60,635 nucleotides of DNA. Origin: Pseudolactococcus piscium. Its GTDB lineage: Bacteria; Bacillota; Bacilli; Lactobacillales; Streptococcaceae. The position numbers and the translations under genes were made by a program. The first letter of the stretch is position 1, and each line of letters begins with the position of its first letter. Location: positions 1 through 60,635 of the forward strand of contig NZ_JXJW01000007.1 in the NCBI RefSeq assembly GCF_002441695.1. Reading direction: 5' to 3'. This document shows positions 51,443-60,635 of this stretch, one piece after another. The notes beneath the pieces are model-generated. The model saw only the letters and a list, made by a program, of their open reading frames with translations. It did not search any database and was not told the DNA's origin.

Positions 51443-52156
51443 TTAGTACTCCCTTAACGCATCTAAACTAATATTGCCATTGTAGTAAGCTTTACCAACA
51501 ATCGTACCCGTGACCCCGATATCAGCAAGAGCGCTCAAATCACTGACTTCAGCAATTCCCCCAGAAGCGATGACAGAAGCAGACGTCAGGGCCTCCTTTA
51601 GCTGCTCATAATGGCTAAGATTTGGACCCGTTAAGGTCCCATCACGGTCAACGTCAGTGTAAACAAATAGGCGGACGCCCATTCTTTCCATCTCAAGTGC
51701 CAAAGTAATGAAGTCAACATCAGATGTTTCTAGCCATCCCTTAGTCGCAACCATTCCTTTTTTAGCATCGATCCCAACCACAATCTTATTCGCACCAAAT
51801 TGTGCTAACGCCTCTCTAACAAAGTTAGGATCAGTGACAGCCATCGACCCAATGATGACGCGATCGACACCATTTGCTAGATAATCACCAATTTGTGCTA
51901 ATGTGCGAATACCACCACCAACTTCAATCTTTAGACCAGTCTGCTTGACGATATCTTCAATGATTGGTGCGCTGGTTGCTCTACCATCTAGTGCGCCATC
52001 TAAATCAACAACGTGTAAATAGGTCATACCGGCTTTGGCAAAGATTTTCGCTTGTGCCAAGGGGCTATCATTCACAACTGTTTCTTGTTCAAAATCGCCT
52101 TTATATAAACGAACTGCGCGACCATTCTTGATATCAATTGCTGGTAGTATTTGCAT
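51443..52156 (-). CDS. hisA: ProFAR isomerase
   Basis: 237-residue TIM barrel related to His[16 protein letters not shown] with catalytic D8, and D129-type residue in VVGIDAKKG. It opens the ribose of ProFAR. The start is ATG at 52156 with AAGGAGA 7-8 nt upstream. A TTG two codons earlier is unlikely. It overlaps the hisH gene by 23 nt. Confidence 0.96.
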   Translation of the reverse strand: MQILPAIDIKNGRAVRLYKGDFEQETVVNDSPLAQAKIFAKAGMTYLHVVDLDGALDGRATSAPIIEDIVKQTGLKIEVGGGIRTLAQIGDYLANGVDRVIIGSMAVTDPNFVREALAQFGANKIVVGIDAKKGMVATKGWLETSDVDFITLALEMERMGVRLFVYTDVDRDGTLTGPNLSHYEQLKEALTSASVIASGGIAEVSDLSALADIGVTGTIVGKAYYNGNISLDALREY

Positions 52157-52760
52157 AGACAATCTCCTTAAAGTTTTCTAGGATACCCAAGCCGACATCT
52201 CCAGATTTTTCTGGATGAAACTGACAGCCATAAACATGACCATGAGAAATCATAGCTGGAATGGCTATGCCATAGTCTGCTGTTGCATCTAAAAATTGTG
52301 ATGCAACGTCTGTAAAGTAGGAATGTACAAAATAAACATAGTTATCCTGTAAACCTCTTGTCAATACCGTGTCACGATGAACACTTAAGTTATTCCATCC
52401 CATATGTGGTACTTTTAAGCCTTTACCTGCTGGAATAGCGCGACAGATTCCTGGAATTAACCCCAGTCCTTCTGTAACTGTATGTTCTTGTGATGCGTCA
52501 AGTAGCAGCTGCATCCCTAAACAAATACCTAAAAGTGGTATACCACTTGCGACAGCTGTCTTCAGACTTGTGATCAAGTCACGTTTTTCAAGCTCAGCCA
52601 TTGCCATAGGAAAGGCCCCAACACCTGGTAAGATGATGCCATCAGCAGTCTTGATCACATTTTGATCAGCTGTCAAAACTGCTGTTACACCAAGCTTCTC
52701 TAGTGCACGCAACACATTTGCTGTATTGCCTGCGTCGTAATCAATCACTGCAATTGTCAT
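52134..52760 (-). CDS. hisH: Imidazole glycerol phosphate synthase, glutaminase subunit
   Basis: 208-residue class I glutamine amidotransferase. The nucleophile is in GICLGMQLL and the His-Glu pair is in QFHPEKSGD. It supplies ammonia to HisF. It starts 1 bp after hisB and overlaps hisA. Confidence 0.96.
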   Translation of the reverse strand: MTIAVIDYDAGNTANVLRALEKLGVTAVLTADQNVIKTADGIILPGVGAFPMAMAELEKRDLITSLKTAVASGIPLLGICLGMQLLLDASQEHTVTEGLGLIPGICRAIPAGKGLKVPHMGWNNLSVHRDTVLTRGLQDNYVYFVHSYFTDVASQFLDATADYGIAIPAMISHGHVYGCQFHPEKSGDVGLGILENFKEIVYANTTSN

Positions 52761-52761
52761 A

Positions 52762-53346
52762 TTACAAGACTCCTTTAGTCGAATTCACACCATGAATTTC
52801 GGGATTCAAGGTCACAGCTTCACGTAGCGCACGACCAGTCGCTTTAAACAAGCTTTCTGACTTATGGTGATTATTTTTGCCATGTAAAATCTTCAAGTGT
52901 AGATTTATCTGTACATTAAAGGCTAAGGCTTGGAAAAATTCTTCCACAAGTTCTGTATCAAAGTTACCTAACTTAGGGTTTGTAAACTCAGCATCGAAGA
53001 CAAGATAAGACCGACCTGATAAATCAAGACTCGCCATGCCCAATGTCTCATCCATGGGGACAAAACTTGTCCCATAACGATTAATGCCTGCTTTGTCACC
53101 CAAAGCCTCACGTAACACTTGTCCAAGTGCAATACCAACATCTTCTACAGTATGGTGGCTGTCAACATGTAAATCACCGTTTGCTTTAACGACAAGACTG
53201 AACCTGCCATGTCTTGCCAGCAATGTCAACATGTGATCAAAAAAACCAACACCTGTGTCAATCTCAACAGGGTCCTGGGCATCTAAATTTACCGCAAGGG
53301 TAATTTGTGTTTCTGCAGTATTTCTGATGATCTCTGCTTGTCTCAT
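52762..53346 (-). CDS. hisB: Imidazoleglycerol-phosphate dehydratase
   Basis: 194-residue monofunctional IGP dehydratase. The two manganese-site motifs [25 protein letters not shown] and [15 protein letters not shown] are complete. There is no fused phosphatase domain, so histidinol-phosphate phosphatase has to come from another gene. It overlaps the SerB-like gene by 4 nt. Confidence 0.97.
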   Translation of the reverse strand: MRQAEIIRNTAETQITLAVNLDAQDPVEIDTGVGFFDHMLTLLARHGRFSLVVKANGDLHVDSHHTVEDVGIALGQVLREALGDKAGINRYGTSFVPMDETLGMASLDLSGRSYLVFDAEFTNPKLGNFDTELVEEFFQALAFNVQINLHLKILHGKNNHHKSESLFKATGRALREAVTLNPEIHGVNSTKGVL

Positions 53347-53996
53347 AGCTCACCTCTGACTTCCTTGATGATATCAAGTGCAAGTGCCAAGTTTGGCACA
53401 TTAATTTGGTAGGGTGCTTGTTCACGCACGATGTCTTTCGCATTAAAGGCAATACCAATCCCACTGGCTAGGATCATCGGTAAATCATTCGCACCATCGC
53501 CCATGGCAACTGTCTGTGATAAGTCTAGACCAAGTTCTTGTGCCCATTTTTTTAAGCTATCCAGTTTAACTGATTTCGTTACGATATCCCCAGTGACCTT
53601 ACCAGTTAACTTGCCTGCTATGACTTCCAGATGATTGGCACGGACATAGTCAATACCAAGTTCTCTAGCAAGGCCATCTACTGTTTCGTGAAAGCCACCT
53701 GATACGACACCAACTCGCCATCCCTTAGCATGTAAGCTGTCAACTAAGTCACGCGCACCATCTGTAAAATGGATTTGTTTGCGTATCGTGTCAAAAACTG
53801 ATACCGGTAATCCTGCTAATAAGCCAACACGCGCATTGAGAGACTCAGCAAAATCAAGCTCTCCATTCATGGCACGATGTGTAATATCAGCAATCTCAGG
53901 ACCACTACCTGCAAGCTCTCCAAGTAAATCAATGCCTTCTTCTTGAATTAATGTGCTATCCACATCCATAATCAATAGACCCTTAATTTTGGTCAT
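53343..53996 (-). CDS. serB: SerB-like HAD phosphatase in the his operon
   Basis: 217-residue HAD phosphatase strongly like phosphoserine phosphatase: motif I DVDSTL (nucleophile D11), cap region [22 protein letters not shown], and motif [12 protein letters not shown]. It lies between hisD and hisB, overlapping hisB by 4 nt. The operon has no HisN or PHP-type HisK and hisB is monofunctional, so this protein may be the histidinol-phosphate phosphatase, or a phosphoserine phosphatase, or both. Sequence alone favours PSP; context favours HisN. Confidence 0.85.
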   Translation of the reverse strand: MTKIKGLLIMDVDSTLIQEEGIDLLGELAGSGPEIADITHRAMNGELDFAESLNARVGLLAGLPVSVFDTIRKQIHFTDGARDLVDSLHAKGWRVGVVSGGFHETVDGLARELGIDYVRANHLEVIAGKLTGKVTGDIVTKSVKLDSLKKWAQELGLDLSQTVAMGDGANDLPMILASGIGIAFNAKDIVREQAPYQINVPNLALALDIIKEVRGEL

Positions 53997-54088
53997 CCTA
54001 TCTCCTTAATCCTCTTTTATACGATACTTTAACAGCCTATTGGCTATCACTTTACTTATGTTAATATACTGCATGTCAACAGCTACAC

Positions 54089-55381
54089 TTATGCTTGCTC
54101 ATCACGAATTTCTATCGCTCTTGCATGCCCCTCAAGCCCTTCAGAATATGCTAGGGTCGTAATATCTTTACTCGCTTTAGCAACCGCATCTTGACTATAA
54201 TAGGTAAACTGACTACGCTTGACAAAGTCGTAAACGCCTAAGGCACTATAAAAGCGAGATGTCCCCGATGTCGGTAAGACATGATTCGTCCCAGCATAAT
54301 AGTCGCCGATCGGTTCCGATGTAAAATGCCCTAAGAAGATACTGCCAGCATGCTTAACTTTTGGCAAATATTCGATGGCATTATCCATGGCAATCTCTAA
54401 ATGCTCAGGTGCTATATCATTCATCAAAGCAAACATATCATCGATGGTATCGGTAACGATCGTCCGACCATTTTGGACAATCGACTCATATGCAATGGCC
54501 TTACGCGGCAAACTTTCAAGTTGCTCTGATAAGGCTAAATCAACAGCATCAGCTAAGGCAACTGAATTCGTCACGAGTATGGCACGTGCTAACTTATCGT
54601 GCTCAGCTTGTGAGAGTAGATCTGCAGCAACATAACTCGCATTTGCGGATGCATCTGCAATCACACCGATTTCAGACGGACCAGCAATCATATCAATCCC
54701 AACTTGTCCGAAAACTTGTTTTTTAGCTGTTGCAACAAAAACATTGCCAGGTCCTGTAATCTTATCAACTTTTGGTATCGTCTGCGTCCCATAAGCCAAG
54801 GCTGCGATGGCTTGAGCGCCACCAACTTGGTAGATTTTCGTGACACCTGATAAGGCGGCAGCAACCAAAATAGCCGGATTAAAGTTTACTTGTGGTGGTG
54901 TCACCATATAGATTTCAGGGACACCAGCTATCTTAGCAGGTAAGACATTCATCAAGACACTAGAGGGGTAAGCCGCTGTGCCACCCGGTACATAGACACC
55001 AACCTTTTCGATTGGTAAAACGAGTTGTCCTCTGACCACACCATCTGTTTCGGTATCGACAAAGCCTTTTTCGACCTGATGTTTATGGTAAGATTCGATA
55101 TTCGCTTTGGCATGTTCCAAAGCAGTTAAAACAGCCGGATCAATCTCATCAAATGCACGCGCGATTGTTTCACGTGAAACTTCAAGTCGCTCCGGTATCA
55201 TCCCATCAAACTTTTGTGCATACTCAGCAAGGGCACTGTCTCCATTTGCTCGCACATTTGAGATAATACTTGATACGATGTCATCAACATCATTTTGTGC
55301 TTGTGAATAGGCTGCATAGTCAGCTGCCAAGACATCTGAAATTTCCTGAACTGTTCCTGTCAATCGTTTCATTTTAACCAT
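54089..55381 (-). CDS. hisD: Histidinol dehydrogenase
   Basis: 430-residue zinc enzyme of the last two steps, from histidinol to histidine. Landmarks are [16 protein letters not shown], the zinc site SQAEHD, and APEHLEIA and [15 protein letters not shown]. The ATG at 55381 is favoured by GAGGT 8-9 nt upstream. It overlaps the hisG stop by 8 nt. The 92-bp gap to serB is the largest in the operon. Confidence 0.97.
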   Translation of the reverse strand: MVKMKRLTGTVQEISDVLAADYAAYSQAQNDVDDIVSSIISNVRANGDSALAEYAQKFDGMIPERLEVSRETIARAFDEIDPAVLTALEHAKANIESYHKHQVEKGFVDTETDGVVRGQLVLPIEKVGVYVPGGTAAYPSSVLMNVLPAKIAGVPEIYMVTPPQVNFNPAILVAAALSGVTKIYQVGGAQAIAALAYGTQTIPKVDKITGPGNVFVATAKKQVFGQVGIDMIAGPSEIGVIADASANASYVAADLLSQAEHDKLARAILVTNSVALADAVDLALSEQLESLPRKAIAYESIVQNGRTIVTDTIDDMFALMNDIAPEHLEIAMDNAIEYLPKVKHAGSIFLGHFTSEPIGDYYAGTNHVLPTSGTSRFYSALGVYDFVKRSQFTYYSQDAVAKASKDITTLAYSEGLEGHARAIEIRDEQA

Positions 55382-56015
55382 TAAATGCTACCTCTTCATT
55401 TCCAACAACAGCCTCTAGCCTAGCAATGAGTGCCATAATTTCTGGATTCTTCTTAATACTTGCATTATTGGCAATCAGCCTAGAAGAGACACGTACAATA
55501 TCCTCAAAGATGATCAAGCCATTAGCTGCAAGTGTATGCCCCGTCTCAACAATGTCGACAATCGCATCTGTCAACCCAATAACAGGTGCAATTTCAACAG
55601 ATCCTTGAATGGATACGATTTCCACATCTTCATGTTTGGCATTAAAAAAATCAGTGGCAATTTTAGGATACTTTGTCGCAATTTTTTTGCGCTTATGATC
55701 TAATGGGTCATAACTTGGAATACTGGCTACTGAAAATTTACACAAGCCAATATTTAAATCTAACATCTCCAAGTAATTTCCCGGATGCTCATACAAGACA
55801 TCTGAGCCTACCACTCCCAAATCAGCGATGCCGTGTTCCACATAGGTTGCCACGTCAGGCGCTTTAACCAGTAAAAAACGTAAATCTTGTGCCTGATCTA
55901 TAAAAATCAGATTGCGTCCTTTATCTGCCATGAACCCCATATCAAATCCAGCCTGAGCCAAAATCTTAACCGTATCTTTTTCGATGCGACCCTTGGTTAA
56001 TGCAATCGTAATCAT
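55374..56015 (-). CDS. hisG: ATP phosphoribosyltransferase, short form
   Basis: 213-residue catalytic subunit of the first step. The short (HisGS) form lacks the C-terminal allosteric domain and needs HisZ, whose gene lies directly upstream with a 4-nt overlap. The PRPP motif region [18 protein letters not shown] is present. Histidine feedback acts through HisZ. Confidence 0.96.
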   Translation of the reverse strand: MITIALTKGRIEKDTVKILAQAGFDMGFMADKGRNLIFIDQAQDLRFLLVKAPDVATYVEHGIADLGVVGSDVLYEHPGNYLEMLDLNIGLCKFSVASIPSYDPLDHKRKKIATKYPKIATDFFNAKHEDVEIVSIQGSVEIAPVIGLTDAIVDIVETGHTLAANGLIIFEDIVRVSSRLIANNASIKKNPEIMALIARLEAVVGNEEVAFNG

Positions 56016-56971
56016 AGACTTCCTCCATCAAAGACAAGTGCTTCACGTATCTCCTCATAAATCGCATCCACATCTAATGCCCAGCCTACTGCACTGACAG
56101 CCCCTGCTTCAAACCGCTCGAACAACTTGTCATAACGCCCACCACTGAGAAAAGCATAGGGTACCTTATCACTAAAGACACGGAACATCAGACCTGTATA
56201 GTAACTGCGCTTAGCTAGCATCCCAAAATCGACTGTCACCTGTTCAAAGTTATGGCTCAAGTTTTCAATCTCAGCAAATGCAGCGAGTATAGCCGAGTTA
56301 GTGACTAATTTTTTAGCATCTGCTAATACGGTTTCAGCTTGACCAAACAAGTGTGGCAAATTCACTAAAAATGCATCAAACTCACTAGGATATTGCCGAA
56401 CAAATTCCGTTAAGCCAGTAATTGACTTATTGCTAATTTTTTTTGACAGTAAGGCAACTTGCGCCTCATTAAACTGATCAAAAATAGGTTGTAAAATACC
56501 AGCATGACTGAGTTCAAGTCGATAGGTATCAACACCAGCAAGCTTTAAACTCGCTTGTGCCAAATCTAGTGCTTCAGTAATTGCCCGATCAGGATCAAAG
56601 CCTATGAATTCAATCCCTGCTTGGGTACGTTCATTCTGCAAGCCTTTGAGTTCATCGTGATTTCGAAACACTTTACCACTATAGGAAAACTTAACTGGTA
56701 AGCTCACTTTAGTCGTTGCAACAACTCGTGCGATTGACTGTGTGACATCTGGTCTGACGACTAACAAATCTCCGTGCTTATCAAATAAATGATAGTTATG
56801 ATTGTCAAATTCATCCTCAAATACGCCTGCATACTCGACCATAGGGGTGTCAATCCGATTAATCCGACTAGCCATCAAGAAATTAGCGACCTTAGTCTCT
56901 ATTTGGTAGATACTATGTGCGCGTTTAAATAACTTATCATGCATGCCTGGCGCTAATTGTTTATTTTTCAT
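56012..56971 (-). CDS. hisZ: ATP phosphoribosyltransferase regulatory subunit
   Basis: 319-residue HisRS-like protein without tRNA-synthetase activity. The catalytic-core paralogue motifs are visible ([30 protein letters not shown]), but the anticodon-binding domain is missing and the length fits HisZ. It forms a hetero-octamer with HisG and carries the histidine site. Overlaps hisC by 4 nt. Confidence 0.95.
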   Translation of the reverse strand: MKNKQLAPGMHDKLFKRAHSIYQIETKVANFLMASRINRIDTPMVEYAGVFEDEFDNHNYHLFDKHGDLLVVRPDVTQSIARVVATTKVSLPVKFSYSGKVFRNHDELKGLQNERTQAGIEFIGFDPDRAITEALDLAQASLKLAGVDTYRLELSHAGILQPIFDQFNEAQVALLSKKISNKSITGLTEFVRQYPSEFDAFLVNLPHLFGQAETVLADAKKLVTNSAILAAFAEIENLSHNFEQVTVDFGMLAKRSYYTGLMFRVFSDKVPYAFLSGGRYDKLFERFEAGAVSAVGWALDVDAIYEEIREALVFDGGSL

Positions 56972-58017
56972 GCAACTAGATCTCCTATTATTTGGATGAC
57001 TCGAATCATCTCATTTTTTGTCCCAATCGATATTCTCAGATAGTCAGACAACCGTGCTTTGTCTCCAAAATACCTGACGTAGATTTTTTTTGTTTGTAAG
57101 AAATCAAATAAGGTACTTGCCGAGATACCCGCAGGCTTAACTAGGACGAAGTTAGCTTTGGAAGGTAACACATCAAAGCCTATCGCCTTCAATTCAGCAG
57201 AGAACCAGTCTCTTATCTCTACAATCTCTGCATTAACTTGTGTGTAATAGGCAGCATCAGAAACTGCAGCAGTCGCTAATTTTTCAGCTATTGCATCAAC
57301 AGAATAAGGATTATAGGCATGTTTGACTGCCTGTATGACTTTCAATAACTTGGGTGAGCCAATCCCGTAACCAACACGTAAGCCTGCTAAAGCAGCATCC
57401 TTTGAAAAGGTACGCGTGATAAAGACATTATCATACTTAGCAACTAAAGGTAGGGCACTTATCCCGCCAAAAGCAATATAAGCCTCATCAATAATCACCA
57501 CAACGTCTTGATTAGCGACCACAATCGCTTCAATTTCGGCTAAGTTTTTATAAATCCCAGTTGGTGCATTTGGATTAGCAATCACAATACCGCCAGTTTT
57601 TCGATCCATATAATCTGCACTGTTGATTTGAAACTGAGCAGTTAATGGCACTTCCTCAAAAGGAATTCTAAACAGGTCAGCCCATACCTTGTAAAATCCG
57701 TAGGTGATATCAGGAAATAATAGCGAATCATCTGAATTAAAAAAACTCAAGAAAGCCAAGGCTAGTATATCATCCGATCCATTACCAACAATCAGCTGAT
57801 CCTGATGCACCCCTAATTGTTTGGCTAATGCACATCGCAAGCTATCATTTTCTATTGAAGAATACTTTCTAAGACCATTTCCATCAAACTCATGAAGGGC
57901 TGCTAGTACAGCTGGACTTGGTGAAAAAGCATGTTCATTCGTATTGATTTTAATCATCCCTTTTTCTTGCGGTTGAGCACCTGCTACATAAGGGGTAATT
58001 TGTCGTAAACCTTTCAT
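56968..58017 (-). CDS. hisC: Histidinol-phosphate aminotransferase
   Basis: 349-residue fold-type I PLP enzyme. The PLP lysine is in [18 protein letters not shown], with IIDEAYIAF and ANPNAPTG as other cofactor motifs. The start is ATG at 58017 ([10 protein letters not shown]) with AGGAGA about 8 nt upstream. An upstream in-frame ATG overlaps the T-box terminator. First gene of the his operon. Confidence 0.96.
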   Translation of the reverse strand: MKGLRQITPYVAGAQPQEKGMIKINTNEHAFSPSPAVLAALHEFDGNGLRKYSSIENDSLRCALAKQLGVHQDQLIVGNGSDDILALAFLSFFNSDDSLLFPDITYGFYKVWADLFRIPFEEVPLTAQFQINSADYMDRKTGGIVIANPNAPTGIYKNLAEIEAIVVANQDVVVIIDEAYIAFGGISALPLVAKYDNVFITRTFSKDAALAGLRVGYGIGSPKLLKVIQAVKHAYNPYSVDAIAEKLATAAVSDAAYYTQVNAEIVEIRDWFSAELKAIGFDVLPSKANFVLVKPAGISASTLFDFLQTKKIYVRYFGDKARLSDYLRISIGTKNEMIRVIQIIGDLVA

Positions 58018-58061
58018 CACACAATCTCCTATATCTACTAAATCTGCTAAATTTAACACAA

Positions 58062-58358
58062 AAAACGTCCATGTGAAAGTACTTCACAAGGACGTTTTGA
58101 CGTGGTGCCACCTTTATTCAAAACAGTGTCACCACTGTTTTCTCAGCAAGTTATTCGTGAGGCATATCCGCATAGTCAAAATCGTCACCACTTAAACTCT
58201 GTCATTAACGCTGACCACGTTTTCGCCTACGCAAGGAACCCCTGTTCAGCAAAACTCTCAAGAATGTGTAATCTCTGATTTGACACGTTTTCTCATCACC
58301 AAACGCTTTCTTAAGTCCACTCAGAAATCTATTTCTCTCTTAGATTTTCATATTTATA
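58062..58358 (-). promoter_or_regulatory. Histidine T-box riboswitch
   Basis: The 14-nt T-box AAGGTGGCACCACG is at 58101-58114. The terminator ACGTCC-atGTGAA / TTCAC..GGACGT with T-run lies at 58062-58098. Stem I closes with CTTAAGAA and TTCTTGAG, and the triplet CAC (58266-58268), three nt before the 3' arm, is in the specifier position and codes for His. Uncharged tRNA-His should switch on the his operon. Confidence 0.88.
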
Positions 58359-58361
58359 CTC

Positions 58362-58390
58362 ATTTTACAAGAAAATTCTGAAAATAGCAA
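58362..58390 (-). promoter_or_regulatory. his operon promoter
   Basis: Minus-strand TTGCTA (58385-58390), 17 bp, TAAAAT (58362-58367) with a TG 1-2 nt before it, just upstream of the T-box. Confidence 0.7.
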
Positions 58391-58448
58391 GTATTATATA
58401 CAATTAAGGTTTATAAAACGTGATTCAGTTATGACATCCAGCTATCTA

Positions 58449-58985
58449 TTACCGTTTCTCTATTAATAAAACAAAGGGTGGCTGATGTGCCTGATTAATC
58501 CCACCATAACGCATGACATGGTAAGTGTTTTGAGGTAATGCCATAACAAACGCTAACACCTCATCACGTTCCTCGACTCCGCCATCATGACCGTAATACA
58601 CCATCATCCCAATGCGGCCACCTCGAACGAGTAAGGCTAACAATTTAGTTAATGCTGCTAACGTTGTTTGCCCATGTGTGATAATAGACTTATCAGACTG
58701 AGGTAAATAACCTAAATTAAAAATAGCCGCATCAACTGGTTGCTTGATATATAAATCAAGATTTTCATGACCATCTAGAATCAACTCAGCGGTTAGCTCT
58801 TGCTCAGACAAGCGCTGCCTAGTTGTTTCTAGGGCAATCTCTTGTACATCAAAGGCAAGAACATGATCACTCAAATTGGCTAAGAAAACAGTATCATAGC
58901 CTTGTCCCATCGTTGCATCTACAACAACAGCATCATGGCCAATATCCGAAAGGAACTCATGTACCATTTGCAGAGGTGTTAGCAT
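58449..58985 (-). CDS. YtqB-like class I SAM methyltransferase
   Basis: 178-residue methyltransferase of the rRNA-methylase-like family PF06962: SAM motif VVDATMGQGYDTVFLA, the IFNLGYLPQSDKSI motif IV and GGRIGMMVYYGHDGG. It overlaps the radical SAM gene by 7 nt. The pair ytqA-ytqB is widespread in Firmicutes and recent work places relatives in tRNA wobble-uridine modification; that role is known of the family, not shown here. Confidence 0.88.
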   Translation of the reverse strand: MLTPLQMVHEFLSDIGHDAVVVDATMGQGYDTVFLANLSDHVLAFDVQEIALETTRQRLSEQELTAELILDGHENLDLYIKQPVDAAIFNLGYLPQSDKSIITHGQTTLAALTKLLALLVRGGRIGMMVYYGHDGGVEERDEVLAFVMALPQNTYHVMRYGGINQAHQPPFVLLIEKR

Positions 58986-59896
58986 ACTTTAGCTCCCTGA
59001 AACGTATCGCGACGTACCAACTCAGCATCAATCGCATTTAAAACTTCCCACTTCTTCAAGCTCCACATTGGACCAATCAGCATCTCTCGAGGCGCATCAC
59101 CAGTCAATCTATGAATTGAAATCTCTTTTGGAATGATTTCAAGTTGATCACAAATCACATTAACATAGTCATCAAATGCCATTAGCTGGAGATCTCCCTG
59201 ATGGAAATCACGCTGCATTCTCGTACCTGTCATTAAATGGAGTAGATGGAGCTTAATCCCCTGAATATCAGAATCAGTCACAACACGACGGACATTTTCC
59301 AGCATCATCTCAGGTGTTTCCCCTGGTAAACCATTAATCAAATGCACACAAACTAATATACCACGAGCACGCAGGTTAGCGACAGCATCTAAATAGGTTT
59401 GATAATCATGCGCTCTATTGATCAGATCACTAGTCTTCTCATAAGTCGTTTGTAAGCCCAATTCAACCCATACTGTAATGCGTGTATTTAATTCAGCTAG
59501 ATAGTCTAGTGTTTCAGTAGGCAAACAGTCAGGACGTGTCCCGATGTTGATACCAACCACATCTGGTCGTCCGACTGCCTGCTCAAAGCGCTCTCTTATG
59601 ACGTCTACAGAATCATGTGTATTGGTGAAATTTTGAAAATAAGCGATATATTTCTTAACACCAGGCCATTTACGATGCAAGAACTCAATCTCTTTTTCAA
59701 CCTGTACAGGAATTGGTGCATCTGGTGCTACTATGGCATCACCAGAGCCCGAAACTGTACAAAACGTACAGCCGCCATGCGCTACCGTACCATCACGATT
59801 TGGACAATCAAATCCAGCATCAATCGGCACCTTAAACACTTTTTCACCATAACTATCACGAAGATAGTCATTCCATGTTGTATATCGCTTCATCAT
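58979..59896 (-). CDS. YtqA-like radical SAM protein (TIGR01212 type)
   Basis: 305-residue radical SAM enzyme. The cluster cysteines are in DCPNRDGTVAHGGCTFCTVSG (C-x13-C-x2-C spacing of this family). The downstream region GINIGTRPDCLPTETLDYLAEL resembles Elp3-type proteins but lacks a GNAT domain. GGGAG lies 9-10 nt before the first of two adjacent ATGs. Likely works with the methyltransferase that follows. Confidence 0.88.
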   Translation of the reverse strand: MMKRYTTWNDYLRDSYGEKVFKVPIDAGFDCPNRDGTVAHGGCTFCTVSGSGDAIVAPDAPIPVQVEKEIEFLHRKWPGVKKYIAYFQNFTNTHDSVDVIRERFEQAVGRPDVVGINIGTRPDCLPTETLDYLAELNTRITVWVELGLQTTYEKTSDLINRAHDYQTYLDAVANLRARGILVCVHLINGLPGETPEMMLENVRRVVTDSDIQGIKLHLLHLMTGTRMQRDFHQGDLQLMAFDDYVNVICDQLEIIPKEISIHRLTGDAPREMLIGPMWSLKKWEVLNAIDAELVRRDTFQGAKVC

Positions 59897-60546
59897 TATT
59901 TTTGAACTCCCTTAAACCGCCATTTAAATCTTAATTCATCATAAACTGGAAACCAGAATAGTAACCAGCTACCACTTATCAACCAGCCACCAAGTATATC
60001 CGTCGGATAATGAACACCGAGGTAAATTCTTGACATACCAATAAGTCCCACAATAATAACCGCTAAGACTAGTGGTATATTTTTAACATATTGATGCTTA
60101 ATCCTTTGTCTACAGATAACCATCAAAGTCACATAAAGCATAATACTAACAGTAGCATGACCAGATGGAAAACTCAGCCCTTTTTCTACCACTAAATGCG
60201 GTATACTAGGTCTTTGTCTAGTATAAACATACTTTAAAATTGTCACCAAAATTGGTGCCATTACAACATTTACAGTTAAAAAGATAGCTTCTGTATACCA
60301 TTTCTTAATCAAAAATAACACCAATAGCAATCCTAAAATAATAACCACATATCGAGCACTTCCAAAATGCGTCACTTGTTTAAAAAAAGAAGTTGAAGTA
60401 GCTGAGAGATTTCCTCTAATCACTCGCTGAATATTACTGTCCACACCGGTCAAACTACCCGGAAAAAACTTGACTAAATAGCCAAGCATGACAAACATCA
60501 CTAAGCCAAAACTGGCATTTAATTGGTAGGTTTTTTTATGTTTCAT
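59896..60546 (-). CDS. PAP2-family membrane phosphatase
   Basis: 216 residues with about six membrane helices and the acid-phosphatase motifs KYVYTRQRP, PSGHATVS and SRIYLGVHYPTDILGG (K-x6-RP, PSGH, SR-x5-H-x3-D). It probably dephosphorylates a lipid such as undecaprenyl pyrophosphate or phosphatidate. The ATG at 60546 lies 6 nt after a TGTTATAAT box; the GGAAAG between is too close to serve as a ribosome site. It shares one base with the radical SAM gene start. Confidence 0.92.
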   Translation of the reverse strand: MKHKKTYQLNASFGLVMFVMLGYLVKFFPGSLTGVDSNIQRVIRGNLSATSTSFFKQVTHFGSARYVVIILGLLLVLFLIKKWYTEAIFLTVNVVMAPILVTILKYVYTRQRPSIPHLVVEKGLSFPSGHATVSIMLYVTLMVICRQRIKHQYVKNIPLVLAVIIVGLIGMSRIYLGVHYPTDILGGWLISGSWLLFWFPVYDELRFKWRFKGVQK

Positions 60547-60552
60547 CTTTCC

Positions 60553-60561
60553 ATTATAACA
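60553..60561 (-). promoter_or_regulatory. Extended -10 promoter of the PAP2 gene, predicted leaderless
   Basis: Minus-strand TGTTATAAT ends 6 nt before the ATG at 60546, directly after the tRNA terminator. Confidence 0.55.
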
Positions 60562-60592
60562 AAAAAAGCCATCTATTTAAACATAGATGGCT
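60561..60592 (-). terminator. Terminator of the edge tRNA
   Basis: Minus-strand AGCCATCTAT (60583-60592) with ATAGATGGCT (60567-60576), followed by seven T, which overlap the PAP2 promoter. Confidence 0.85.
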
Positions 60593-60605
60593 TTACTTTT
60601 TCTGA

Positions 60606-60635
60606 CTCCGCTTGCAAGACTCGAACTTGCGACAT
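60606..60635 (-). tRNA. 3' part of a tRNA, cut by the window edge
   Basis: On the minus strand the T-arm GCAAG-TTCGAGT-CTTGC is followed by the acceptor 3' strand AAGCGGA and discriminator G. CCA is not encoded. The anticodon is outside the window, so the amino acid cannot be named. Confidence 0.8.

Overview
The window reads as chromosome of a low-GC lactic acid bacterium close to Lactococcus. Pointers are a lactococcin-A-type immunity protein, a HisZ-dependent histidine operon under a T-box, LicT-controlled beta-glucoside PTS operons with cre sites, an Rgg regulator and the rpsL-rpsG-fusA cluster. Genus is inferred from gene content only.

Layout. 0.2-0.8 kb: a broken DJ-1/PfpI gene. 1.0-5.4 kb: purR, then fusA, rpsG and rpsL (minus). 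5.5-8.8 kb: the carboxypeptidase dacA, an AEC permease and a GlcU-type sugar transporter. 8.9-19.4 kb: one long minus-strand aryl-beta-glucoside operon (licT, EII, 6-P-beta-glucosidase, EII, 6-P-beta-glucosidase, HAD phosphatase, 6-P-beta-glucosidase) with a promoter/cre, a classical RAT/terminator before licT and a RAT plus ribosome-site hairpin before each EII. 19.5-25.1 kb: guaB, a MocR regulator divergent from an epimerase, a YoaK-like protein and rlmH. 25.1-27.3 kb: a DnaA-box cluster, htrA, an orphan bacteriocin-immunity gene and tRNA-Glu. 27.4-33.4 kb: two glycolipid glycosyltransferases and housekeeping genes (ykuJ-like, GIY-YIG, tRNA methyltransferase, CorA, GNAT, Nudix). 33.5-36.5 kb: a second licT-EII unit without a glycosidase. 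36.6-43.7 kb: membrane protein, MFS exporter with an attenuator leader, GNAT, substrate-binding protein plus amidase, ABC exporter.

43.7-47.4 kb is a small AT-rich island between the ABC exporter and rpsI. It holds an IS3-type transposase remnant, a short Rgg regulator, a perfect 26-bp inverted repeat, a 19-codon cysteine-containing peptide gene, a MATE exporter, and a duplicated protein fragment at both edges. A copy of the rpsI terminator core lies at the far edge. This is the best candidate for an undescribed system (regulator, small peptide, exporter). 47.4-49.9 kb: rpsI, rplM, rnhC, lepB. 50.0-58.4 kb: the complete his operon behind a His T-box, with a SerB-like phosphatase where a histidinol-phosphatase is needed. 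58.4-60.6 kb: a methyltransferase, a radical SAM protein, a PAP2 phosphatase and the 3' end of a tRNA.

A recurring feature is an extended -10 box (TGnTAnAAT) 6-7 nt before the ATG in six genes (dacA, AEC permease, rlmH, trmN6, rnhC, PAP2), which predicts leaderless mRNAs.
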